Source: Flavobacteriaceae bacterium
GTDB lineage: Bacteria > Bacteroidota > Bacteroidia > Flavobacteriales > Weeksellaceae
DNA length: 47,459 nucleotides
Assembly (NCBI GenBank): GCA_031277475.1
Contig: JAITMJ010000076.1
Location: 1-47,459 of the forward strand
Direction: 5' to 3'
Of the stretch, positions 40,069-47,459 are shown piece after piece (position 1 is the first letter of the stretch; every line of letters begins with the position of its first letter). A program made the translations under genes and the position numbers. The notes under the pieces were generated by a model, which saw only the letters and a list, made by a program, of their open reading frames with translations, was not told the origin of the DNA and made no database searches.

Positions 40069-41460
40069 TCAATACCCCAAAAGTTTCAAAACATCTTCCG
40101 GTGTTTGTTCTTCGCGGAAAACTTCGTAGGTGAAATTTCCGTTTTCGTCTTTGTCGATTAAAATATGTTTCGGTTGCGGCATCAAACAATGGTGAACACC
40201 GCCGTATCCGCCGATGGTTTCTTGATATGCGCCGGTGTGAAAAAATCCGATGTACAAAGGTTTGGTATCGTTGAAAACCGGAAGATAAATCGCATTCGTG
40301 TGTTGTTCGGAATTGTAGTAATCGTCTGAATCACAGGTCAATCCACCAAGAAAAACACGCTCGTAAGTATCGTCCCAACGATTGAGCGGAAGCATGATAA
40401 AATGTCTGGAAATCGCCCAAGTATCGGGAAGTGTCGTCATAAAAGAAGAATCTATCATATTCCATTTTTCTCTGTCGTTTTGGCGTTTTTGGGAAATGAT
40501 TTTATACAAATGTCCGCCGCTTTCGCCGACTGTAAAACTGCCAAATTCCGTATAAATATTAGGTTCTTCCACGCCTTCCTCTTCGCAGAATTTTTTTATT
40601 TGAAACACAATTTCGTTCACCATATATTGATAATCGTAATCGAAATTCAGCGAAGTTTTTATCGGAAAACCACCGCCGATATTCAAACAATCCACTTCGG
40701 GAGCAATTTTTTTCAAACGTGCATACACGCGCAAACATTTGTAGAGTTCGTTCCAATAATATGCGGTGTCTTTAATTCCGGTATTGATGAAAAAATGCAG
40801 CATTTTCAGCCTTGCATTCGGATGTTCCGCAATTTTTTGGCTGTAATACGGAATGATGTCGCGATATCCGATTCCCAATCTCGAGGTATAAAATTCAAAT
40901 TTCGGTTCTTCTTCGGAAGCGATTCGGATTCCGATGTCGAAAGTGCTGTCAATACTTTCGGTGAGTTTATCGAGTTCTCGATAGTTGTCGAGAATCGGGA
41001 CAATGTTTTCAAAGCCGTTGTTGATGAGTTCTGCAATTTTTGCCAAATAATCGTCGGTTTTAAAACCATTGCAAATCACTTCGATATTTTTATCGAATTT
41101 TCCTTCATCGTAAAGCACTTTCACGATGTCCATATCATACGCCGAAGACGTTTCTATGGAAATATCGTTTTTCAAAGCCTCGTCTAAAACAAATTTGAAA
41201 TGGCTGGATTTTGTGCAATAGCAATATCGGTAATTTTTTTTGTAGTCGTTTTTCTCGAAAGCCTCTTTGAACCACGCTTTTGCGCGCTGAATATTGGTAG
41301 AAATTTTCGGGAGATAATTAAATTTCAGTGGTGTTCCGAATTTCTCGACCACTTCCATCAAATTGATGCCGTGAAACTTCAAATTGTTTTCTTCCACCCC
41401 GAATTCTTCGGTCGGGAAATAAAGCGTTTGGTCAATGAGTTCGGAATATTTTATTTTCAT
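40069..41460 (-). CDS. speA: Biosynthetic arginine decarboxylase (flavobacterial short type)
   Basis: 463 residues, shorter than the 650-residue enterobacterial SpeA but usual for Bacteroidota. It is a fold-III PLP enzyme making agmatine for polyamines. Visible are YCYCTKSSHFKFVLDEAL (PLP lysine region), NIGGGFPIKTS (phosphate loop), IYTEFGSFTVGESGG and GGLTCDSDDYY with the catalytic Cys region. Single gene with long intergenic DNA on both sides. Confidence 0.88.
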   Translation of the reverse strand: MKIKYSELIDQTLYFPTEEFGVEENNLKFHGINLMEVVEKFGTPLKFNYLPKISTNIQRAKAWFKEAFEKNDYKKNYRYCYCTKSSHFKFVLDEALKNDISIETSSAYDMDIVKVLYDEGKFDKNIEVICNGFKTDDYLAKIAELINNGFENIVPILDNYRELDKLTESIDSTFDIGIRIASEEEPKFEFYTSRLGIGYRDIIPYYSQKIAEHPNARLKMLHFFINTGIKDTAYYWNELYKCLRVYARLKKIAPEVDCLNIGGGFPIKTSLNFDYDYQYMVNEIVFQIKKFCEEEGVEEPNIYTEFGSFTVGESGGHLYKIISQKRQNDREKWNMIDSSFMTTLPDTWAISRHFIMLPLNRWDDTYERVFLGGLTCDSDDYYNSEQHTNAIYLPVFNDTKPLYIGFFHTGAYQETIGGYGGVHHCLMPQPKHILIDKDENGNFTYEVFREEQTPEDVLKLLGY

Positions 41461-41777
41461 TTTTGATTTTCCGTTTTAAGAATGCAAAATTGCTAAAAAA
41501 GTTTGGTTTTTCGCGAACGGTCGAGAGAAAATTATAGCAATTTTTCGAATACAAAATTCAAGTTGATTTTATAAAGGATTCGGTTTGTCCTTACAAACCG
41601 AGATTTCTCAATTTCTTTGATATAAGGATGTCTCTAAAAACCCAATATTCGGACTACTCTTTTTTAAAAGTATCCGAAACTTTTGTTAGAAGTTGAGTTT
41701 CTCATTCGTTTTTAAATTATTTTATACAAAAAAAGTTGTCAAAAATATGACAACTTTTTTTGTACGAATAAACCTAT
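41461..41777. other. Intergenic region upstream of speA
   Basis: No gene is found. It contains a repeat with an internal CGGTTTGT/ACAAACCG hairpin (41576-41618, related to 36446-36489) and a long terminator (41725-41764). The remainder is AT-rich. The speA promoter probably lies close to 41461-41520, but no strong TAnnTTTG match is visible on the minus strand. Confidence 0.5.
41725..41764. terminator. Long bidirectional terminator hairpin
   Basis: TACAAAAAAAGTTGTC (41725-41740) pairs perfectly over 16 bp with 41749-41764 around AAAAATAT. T/A-rich arms give a T-tract for transcripts of either strand. It lies just past the end of the T9SS-sorted gene. Confidence 0.85.
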
Positions 41778-42686
41778 TTATTCTTTAATTATTTTTTTGC
41801 TTTCGGAAGTGCCGTCTGCAAAGTTAATTTTTACAATATAGATTCCTTTTTCAAGGGATTGAATATCTACGGATGTTGTTGCTTTTACAATTTTTACGGA
41901 TTTTCCTGATAAATCATAAACCACAACATCTGATACCTTTTTATCAGAAGTGATATTAATGATATCTTTTGTAGGATTCGGATAAACATTTACAGATGAT
42001 TTTGTAACATCAGAAACCGCCAATACGCTGGTAGCAGAGATGACAATATTATCATAACCACTGTTATTTACCCCCGCAGTTACAACATCAATTTCCGTAG
42101 GATAATGACCAAGTTCCTTTTGAAAAGGTCCGTATGTTGTACCATCAATATCCACGGATATCGTTCCTTCTTCTATATTATAAGTTACCTTTACTTTATA
42201 CCAAGTATTGTTAGCAATGCTTCCGGTTAAGAATTCGCCACTGCCGCTCGTATCAAAATCTGCTTGATCAAAAAGAATTGCGCCATTTACACTATCCAAA
42301 TAGATATCCCAAATTACATAATAGTTGTCTCCAACCACTTCATAGAACTGTACTTCAGCACCATTATTTCCCGTGTACATATCAAGCTCTGCTACAGCTA
42401 CCATATTATCCGGATCTGCATTCCCATAATTAAATTCTTTATAGACCCACAGCCCTTGGGTATTAGCCGCAGTACTTGCCATTTGTAATGACTTTCCGTG
42501 CGTAGCATCAATATTTGCAATTTTCGCCATATTAGCATTTGCTCCCGGTGTTGCGTCTACTGCCCAGCCTCCTTGGGAATTTAAGTTTCCTACGGTATAA
42601 CTTTCAAAGTCATCCGTCATAATACTCTGTGAAAATGCACTCGTAGCAAATCCAACAGCCACAATAGAAAATAAAATTTTTCTCAT
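41778..42686 (-). CDS. Secreted protein with type IX secretion sorting domain
   Basis: 302 residues. The signal peptide is MRKILFSIVAVGFATSAFSQ. A LamG/concanavalin-like beta-sandwich follows (MTDDFESYTVGNLNSQGGW, WYKVKVTYNIEEGTISVDIDG). The C-terminus is a type A T9SS sorting domain (VNVYPNPTKDIINI, VYDLSGKSVK, EKGIYIVKINFADGTSESKKII). It would be exported across the outer membrane and kept at the surface or released. The ligand is unknown, with carbohydrate binding possible. Strong evidence that the host is in Bacteroidota. Confidence 0.88.
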   Translation of the reverse strand: MRKILFSIVAVGFATSAFSQSIMTDDFESYTVGNLNSQGGWAVDATPGANANMAKIANIDATHGKSLQMASTAANTQGLWVYKEFNYGNADPDNMVAVAELDMYTGNNGAEVQFYEVVGDNYYVIWDIYLDSVNGAILFDQADFDTSGSGEFLTGSIANNTWYKVKVTYNIEEGTISVDIDGTTYGPFQKELGHYPTEIDVVTAGVNNSGYDNIVISATSVLAVSDVTKSSVNVYPNPTKDIINITSDKKVSDVVVYDLSGKSVKIVKATTSVDIQSLEKGIYIVKINFADGTSESKKIIKE

Positions 42687-42879
42687 ATTTATTAAATTTA
42701 AATTATAGGTGCAAAGATAGTTTTTTTATCAGAAATCGTATTCTTTCTAAAAACAAGCATAAAAATTTCTATGAATTTGTCCAACTTTGCATAAAAACGA
42801 TGAAACCATAATCCGAAACGCGCACAAAAAAGTGAATGATTTGATGGAAAGACGCACACTTTTTAATTTTCAGTTTTTT

Positions 42880-43623
42880 TCAATTTTTCAATTGTTGAAT
42901 GGAGCCGATAAAAATCAGCAAATCTCCGGTTTCATATTGTATGGAAATTTCATTTTCGACTGCGATATTCCGAGTTCCGATTCGTGAGGCAAGGGAAAGA
43001 TTTTCCTTATTTAAAGCCCATTTCAAACCTTTTGTAGTGATGTTTTTTGCATCGGGAAAAGGATAAAGCGAAATGGTTTTTCCTTTTGCGTTTTGGGTTT
43101 TAAAATGTTTCGGAATGAAAAAATATTCGGAAAAATCATCATAAAATTTAATGTTTAAATCGTTTTTAAATTTAAAAGCCGCAGAAATATTTCCCAGAAA
43201 ATGATCCATTTCTTTGCCGCTTCCTCCGAAAACATCTACTTCCCGAAATCCTTTATTTAAGATGATTTCCAAAGATTTTTCAAAATCGGTTTTATCTTGA
43301 TTGGGCGTTTGGATGATTTCAAAATCGGCATTTTGTTTCGCTTTTAAAAGCAATTTCTCCGACTGCGAATCAAAATCTCCGGAAACGAAATCCAATTTTT
43401 TCATCGGAAATTTTTGGGATTTTAAATACCGAAAAGCCCCGTCTGTGCAAGCAATCAGCGCATAATTTTCCAAATCGGGAAAGTTTTTCGGCGGCGTTCC
43501 GTTGATGAACAGAAGAACTTTTGAGGCTTCGTGAACTTCGTTCGCAGACTTTTCGTCTGTGCTCAGCCTGACAACGTTTCGGGATGCGAGTATCGGGGTT
43601 CGAGTTTCGGGTTTAGGTGTCAT
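42880..43623 (-). CDS. Thiamine diphosphokinase
   Basis: 247 residues. The enzyme converts thiamine to thiamine diphosphate. Family motifs are LLFINGTPPKNF, IACTDGAFRYL, DFVSGDFDSQ, PNQDKTDFEKSLE and EVDVFGGSGKEMDHFLGNISA, with a C-terminal GLKWALNKENL and SIQYETGDLLIFI. The first 33 or so residues (TPKPETRTPILASRNVV...) have no counterpart in the family and are encoded by CGAAACTCGAACCCCGATAC-type repeat DNA. The ATG overlaps the upstream stop (ATGA), so this longer start may be real. Confidence 0.87.
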   Translation of the reverse strand: MTPKPETRTPILASRNVVRLSTDEKSANEVHEASKVLLFINGTPPKNFPDLENYALIACTDGAFRYLKSQKFPMKKLDFVSGDFDSQSEKLLLKAKQNADFEIIQTPNQDKTDFEKSLEIILNKGFREVDVFGGSGKEMDHFLGNISAAFKFKNDLNIKFYDDFSEYFFIPKHFKTQNAKGKTISLYPFPDAKNITTKGLKWALNKENLSLASRIGTRNIAVENEISIQYETGDLLIFIGSIQQLKN

Positions 43624-44747
43624 TTTAATTCTTCTTTTGAAAATTTCTTAAAAATTTGGTAAAGCATCCATATAAAAAGCAAAATCAGATATCCCAAAAA
43701 GAAACGATATTCTCCGGATGCCGGAAAAAAAATAAATTTCAAATAAATATTCAGCAATAAAAAAATCGTGAAAATTTTAGCCCAAATATTTTTGCTGAAA
43801 TAAAAACAAATTCCCGAAAATAATAGACCCGAGAGCGTAATTTTCTTAAAATTAATGATGTTTTTTAGAATGATTTCAATATACTCTTTCATTGTGAAAT
43901 CGGGAGATTCTTGAGAAAGTATAGGTCTTCTTTTTATAAAACTGTCATAGAAAACATCGTCCCAACCGGGATAATTATAAATTTTCAAAACCGCCATATA
44001 AATTCCTCCGGAAATTATTAAAAATATCATCGGCTTCCAATCTATCTTTTTGGTTTTGAATAAATTATATAAAAAATAAATCCCGAAATAACTCAAAACG
44101 AAAACAATATAATCGGGTCTTGCCAAAATCAAACCCAGCAAAGCGAGAAATTGAAAAAACAGCGGAGATTTTTTTATGACCGAAAATATAAATAAAAACA
44201 TAAAAAACAGGGCGAGCATATCTGGTGAAGCGATGGTGGAAAGATATCGAAACGGCGGGAAAATCAAGATACAAATGGAAAATAATGCTGCCACAAAATT
44301 TCGCTTTGGGAAAATTTCGGAAAAAATCAGAAACAATAAAATTCCCGATAAAAAATAGGTGAAAATATTTGGAAGTAAAACGGATAGCGGCGGAGAAAAT
44401 CCCGATTTATAAAACATAAAAATCAGAAAATTATAGGCGGGTTTTATTTTGTAATAGGGCAATTGCTCATAAAAAGCAGAGGGAGATTCGTAGAATTTTG
44501 AAGTGGCTTTATTATCAAATATTTTTCCCTGAATTTTTTGAAAAGCCTTTTCCGGTGCTTCCTTTTCTATGGAAGAATAGGTTTTTTGATGAATTTTTTC
44601 GATGTTTCCGCGATATTCGGTTTCAAAAAGACAGCCCAAATATCCGGGCATATCCCAATCGTATTCACGGTTTTGAAAATTGAAATACGAAAAAATCGCT
44701 GTAAATATTATGATAACGGAAAAATTAAAAACCTTGTTGTTCATCAT
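43620..44747 (-). CDS. Multi-span membrane protein, GT-C glycosyltransferase-like
   Basis: 375 residues with about ten membrane spans and, near the N-terminus, an acidic segment (YDWDMPGYLGCLFE) placed where GT-C enzymes carry catalytic Asp residues. The overall look (ALLGLILARPDYIVFVLSYFGIYFL) matches lipid-linked sugar transferases of the PMT/ArnT kind, but I cannot name the donor or acceptor. Coupled to thiamine diphosphokinase by a four-base overlap with no obvious metabolic link. Confidence 0.6.
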   Translation of the reverse strand: MMNNKVFNFSVIIIFTAIFSYFNFQNREYDWDMPGYLGCLFETEYRGNIEKIHQKTYSSIEKEAPEKAFQKIQGKIFDNKATSKFYESPSAFYEQLPYYKIKPAYNFLIFMFYKSGFSPPLSVLLPNIFTYFLSGILLFLIFSEIFPKRNFVAALFSICILIFPPFRYLSTIASPDMLALFFMFLFIFSVIKKSPLFFQFLALLGLILARPDYIVFVLSYFGIYFLYNLFKTKKIDWKPMIFLIISGGIYMAVLKIYNYPGWDDVFYDSFIKRRPILSQESPDFTMKEYIEIILKNIINFKKITLSGLLFSGICFYFSKNIWAKIFTIFLLLNIYLKFIFFPASGEYRFFLGYLILLFIWMLYQIFKKFSKEELK

Positions 44748-44760
44748 TATTTTTTTTATT

Positions 44761-44998
44761 TAATATTTATTGATCGATATTCTACACACCCAACTTTCTT
44801 TTCGTCCTTATTGAAAAATCATTGATTTGCCTTTGTGAAACTTAAAAAAAATATTTCCATTGTCATAAATCATTGCGTTCGTTGCGTTTTAAACTTTTTT
44901 TTAACGCTAAGCACGCAAAAAGTTTTTTAATTTTTTATCCTTTTTTGAGTTTCGCAAAGATTCATCTTTGATGAATTGCAAAAAACATAAAGCAACTA
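44761..44998 (+). repeat. 238-bp direct repeat, left copy (GxxExxY element)
   Basis: Begins TAATATTTATTGATCGATAT and ends AAACATAAAGCAACTA. It is almost identical to 45403-45640. It includes the stop codon of the GxxExxY gene at its right end, and an internal GCGTTCGTTGCGTTT followed by ACGCTAAGCACGCAAAA segment. Confidence 0.85.
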
Positions 44999-45379
44999 AT
45001 CTTCTACTCCATTTGCGATTCTTTTTATTCCGTTTTTGAATAGTTTTGAATTAAAATTCAATAACATTCCAAGTTTATATTTTCCCAATTTTAAGTAGTT
45101 TAGCGTTTGCGCCGAATGAAACTTTGTGAGTTCCTCCGTTGCCTTAACCTCTACAACTACTTTATTCTCAATCAATAAGTCAATTCTGAATGCGTTTTCT
45201 ACCTTTAAATTCTCATAAATTATCGGAAGATTTTTCTGTCTTTCTACATGCAAACCTCTGTTTTTCAATTCATATTCTAAACATTGCTCATATACGGTTT
45301 CATACAAACCCATTCCTAATTTTCTGTGAATTTTTAAACCTGCATCGACTATTATTTTTGATATTTCGTTTTCAGTCAT
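44996..45379 (-). CDS. GxxExxY family protein
   Basis: 127 residues with the family signature GLKIHRKLGMGLYETVYEQC (G-x-x-E-x-x-Y), FRIDLLIENKVVVEVKA (a D...E-x-K core like PD-(D/E)XK nucleases) and LNYLKLGKYKLGMLLNFN. Function is unknown. It is commonly multicopy in Bacteroidota and is often surrounded by short repeats. Here it lies exactly between two 238-bp direct repeats, which suggests a mobile or duplicated unit. Intact, with normal length. Confidence 0.88.
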   Translation of the reverse strand: MTENEISKIIVDAGLKIHRKLGMGLYETVYEQCLEYELKNRGLHVERQKNLPIIYENLKVENAFRIDLLIENKVVVEVKATEELTKFHSAQTLNYLKLGKYKLGMLLNFNSKLFKNGIKRIANGVED

Positions 45380-45402
45380 TTTAAATTATTTTTAATTTTT
45401 AC

Positions 45403-45640
45403 TAATATTCATTGATCGATATTCTACACACCCAACTTTCTTTTCGTCCTTATTGAAAAATCATTGATTTGCCTTTGTGAAACTTAAAAAAAATATATTT
45501 TCATTGTTATAAATCATTGCGTTCGTTGCGTTTAAACATTTTTTTAACACTAAGAACGCAAAAGGTTTTTTAATTTTTTATCATTCTTAAGTTTCGCAAA
45601 GATTCATCTTTGATGAATTGCAAAAAACATAAAGCGACTA
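45403..45640 (+). repeat. 238-bp direct repeat, right copy (GxxExxY element)
   Basis: Starts TAATATTCATTGATCGATAT and ends AACATAAAGCGACTA. Differences from the left copy are scattered single bases and a few one-base shifts in A/T runs. It lies upstream of the GxxExxY start, so it may contain the gene's promoter. Confidence 0.85.
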
Positions 45641-45663
45641 TACTATTTGTAAAAGGGATTAGG

Positions 45664-46248
45664 TCAATTTTCTTTTCTTGCTTTTTCTTCCGGATTCCAA
45701 TATTCTTCGGTTTCACCATTGATTTTTGAAACAAATCTCGCCAGCACAAAGAGATAATCGGAAAGCCTATTGAGATATTTTATCAATTCGGGACGAATGT
45801 TTTCGGTGTCGTTCAAAAAAACCAAACTGCGTTCCGCACGTCGACAAACGGTTCTGGCAACGTGCAAAAAAGTCGCCGCTTTTCCGCCGCCCGGAAGTAT
45901 GAAAAATTGCAATGGGTCCAATTTTTCTTCCATTAAATCGATATATTTTTCCAATTCGGAAATTTCCTCTTCGGAAATGGTGATTGGAAGCCTGGGTTTT
46001 CCGTTTGCCAAAAGCAATTTATCTTGTGGTGTTGCCGCTTCGGAACCTGCGGTAAACAAATCAAATTGTATTTTTTTGAGTTGTTTTAAAACGTTCTCAT
46101 CATCAATATGAGCCTTCGCAACTCCGATAAAAGAATTGAGTTCATCAATGTTTCCGTAACTTTCCACTCTTGCGCTCGCTTTGGAAATTCGAGTTCCGCC
46201 GTAAAGTCCCGTTTCGCCTTTATCGCCGGTTTTTGTATATATTTTCAT
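45664..46248 (-). CDS. PduO-type cob(I)alamin adenosyltransferase
   Basis: 194 residues. It transfers adenosyl from ATP to cob(I)alamin to make adenosylcobalamin. The N-terminal ATP site MKIYTKTGDKGETGLYGGTR, SYGNIDELNSFIGVAKAH, FILPGGGKAATFLHVARTVCRRAERSL and LNRLSDYLFVLARF are the full set of family motifs for the trimeric helical-bundle enzyme. Its ATG at 46248 and the + strand hydrolase at 46383 are divergent. Confidence 0.93.
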   Translation of the reverse strand: MKIYTKTGDKGETGLYGGTRISKASARVESYGNIDELNSFIGVAKAHIDDENVLKQLKKIQFDLFTAGSEAATPQDKLLLANGKPRLPITISEEEISELEKYIDLMEEKLDPLQFFILPGGGKAATFLHVARTVCRRAERSLVFLNDTENIRPELIKYLNRLSDYLFVLARFVSKINGETEEYWNPEEKARKEN

Positions 46249-46357
46249 AATGCTAAATTAAGAATAATAGAATCAAAAGCAAAGACATGAGAATTTGAAA
46301 ATGTGCCGATTCATAAATAATTGATAATCACTGATTTTTTTGATTTTTAACAATTCG

Positions 46358-46365
46358 TAATTTTG
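46358..46365 (+). promoter_or_regulatory. TAATTTTG promoter element of the hydrolase gene
   Basis: Matches TAnnTTTG, 18 bases before the ATG at 46383. A TTTG-like run lies about 15 bases upstream, shorter than the usual spacer. Confidence 0.45.
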
Positions 46366-46382
46366 CAACCCAAAACTCAAAA

Positions 46383-47222
46383 ATGAAATCCGTAGAAATA
46401 CTTACCGAAGACCATTATCCGATTTCCGCACATTTGTTTGAACCCGAAAATTCCAACGGAAAAATACTTTTAATCAATTCGGCGACAGGTGTGAAACAAC
46501 AAATTTATTTTTCGTTTGCCCATTTTTTTTCGGAAAAAGGTTTTACGGTAATCACTTATGATTACAGAGGAATCGGGGAATCAAAGCCGAAAAAATTAAA
46601 AAAATTCAAAGCCGATATGCGGATTTGGGGGCGCCTTGATTTTAAAGCAATGACGAATTTTATTAAAGAAAATTATCCCAATTTTCGAAAATATTGCCTC
46701 GGACATTCTATCGGTGCTCTGATTTTGGGGATGAATGAAGATTCCAAAATATTTGAAAAATTCATATTTGCAGCTACACAAAAGGCGTACATCGGAAATC
46801 TTCGCCTGAAAACCAAACTGGAAGGCATCTTCGGTTTTGGAATTTTATTGCCTTTGTTCAATTTGCTTTTAGGATATTTTCCGGCAGAATGGTTTGGTTT
46901 GGGTGAAAATCTTCCGAAAGGCTGTGCCCGTGATTGGCGAACTTTAATTTTAAATAAAAAATCCACCAACAAACTTTTAGAATCTGTTCCTGATTTTTCT
47001 AAAACACTTACGCAAAATGTTTTGATTTTAAATATGGAAGATGATCCTTGGGTTACACAAAAAGGCATCGAAACGTTGCTGAAAGAAACTTATCCCAATT
47101 TGAAACCCGAAATCCGAGAAGTAAAAATTTCCGAATCGGAACACGGCAAAATCGGACACATTAATTTTTTTCGCCGCTACAACCAAAATTTGTGGAATAT
47201 TTTGATTGAGGTCTTAAGTTAA
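46383..47222 (+). CDS. Alpha/beta hydrolase family protein
   Basis: 279 residues with no signal peptide, so cytoplasmic. The fold features are GKILLINSATGVKQQIYF, VITYDYRGIGESKP, nucleophile elbow CLGHSIGAL (G-x-S-x-G), acid region around LILNMEDDPWVTQKG and a late His (EHGKIGHINFF). Substrate unknown; the family includes esterases, lipases and thioesterases. The remaining 237 bases to the window end hold no gene I can support. Confidence 0.8.
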   Translation: MKSVEILTEDHYPISAHLFEPENSNGKILLINSATGVKQQIYFSFAHFFSEKGFTVITYDYRGIGESKPKKLKKFKADMRIWGRLDFKAMTNFIKENYPNFRKYCLGHSIGALILGMNEDSKIFEKFIFAATQKAYIGNLRLKTKLEGIFGFGILLPLFNLLLGYFPAEWFGLGENLPKGCARDWRTLILNKKSTNKLLESVPDFSKTLTQNVLILNMEDDPWVTQKGIETLLKETYPNLKPEIREVKISESEHGKIGHINFFRRYNQNLWNILIEVLS

Positions 47223-47459
47223 AGAATAGAGTGTCTAATAGATACAACGTTCTAATTAAAAATCAGCGATAATCTGTATCAGCCAATTTTCAAACCAAAC
47301 AGATTTCCAAAAAGTTAGTAGCACTTCAGGTCAAACGCACTAAAAAATGTTAATCCATCGTCTTTTTTTACGCTAAAGGTTCGCCATACTTTTATCCAAA
47401 TTTTTCGAAAACGCAAAGGCATTTTATTTAGCAAGGGCTTGTGTTCTCTTAATACGTTT

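Overview
The window is low-GC DNA from a member of the Flavobacteriia (Bacteroidota). A Chryseobacterium/Cloacibacterium-like Weeksellaceae host is likely. The evidence is TAnnTTTG promoters without clear Shine-Dalgarno sites, a type IX secretion sorting domain, the birA / rsfS-ftsH and DUF4271-hemD gene arrangements, and flavobacterial-type SpeA and dGTPase. The window splits into a prophage (1 to about 32,243; its left end lies outside) and ordinary chromosome (32,244 to 47,459).

Prophage, late region (1-22,084, mostly + strand). It carries the end of a large polyvalent protein, a minus-strand cysteine-rich protein, two small unknown genes, terminase large subunit (4807), portal (7148), tail fibre (9620), a lysis cassette (12989-14949: membrane protein, coiled-coil membrane protein, u-spanin-like lipoprotein, amidase), an Acb2-like anti-CBASS nucleotide sponge (15025), a very large tail stabilization-type protein (15300), a DUF3467 protein (19000), a candidate structured RNA (19396-19539), a zinc-ribbon protein (19635) and a secreted protein (20726). 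Terminase, portal and the 1188-residue protein look like the crAss-like (Crassvirales) packaging/tail set. No major capsid or replication gene is in the window, so the element must continue to the left or be incomplete.

Prophage, control region (22,085-32,243). A 1.3-kb non-coding stretch holds palindromes, short repeats and a GT-rich tract. It leads into a roughly 200-nt leader with two mutually exclusive folds. Small early-type genes follow, then two tyrosine recombinases, an AntA/AntB-type antirepressor and a HicAB toxin-antitoxin pair. A leftward lysogeny operon (integrase, two-HTH repressor, 262-residue orphan, KTSC lipoprotein) starts beside the 3' end of tRNA-Ala(GGC), the probable attachment site.

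Many prophage genes are separated by dispersed repeats: CCCCCTTTGGGGG elements, GTCTCGTCT palindromes and AGCCAATAGCC tracts. A promoter module is repeated before at least three genes, and hairpins with a CGGYAA loop recur in leaders of the early region. Together these suggest a modular element assembled by repeat-mediated exchange.

Chromosome. dgt, ftsH, rsfS, birA, an N-terminal-type methionine synthase module, hemD, a DUF4271 membrane protein, speA, a T9SS-sorted secreted protein, a thiamine diphosphokinase coupled to a GT-C-like membrane protein, a GxxExxY gene between two 238-bp direct repeats, a PduO-type adenosyltransferase and an alpha/beta hydrolase.
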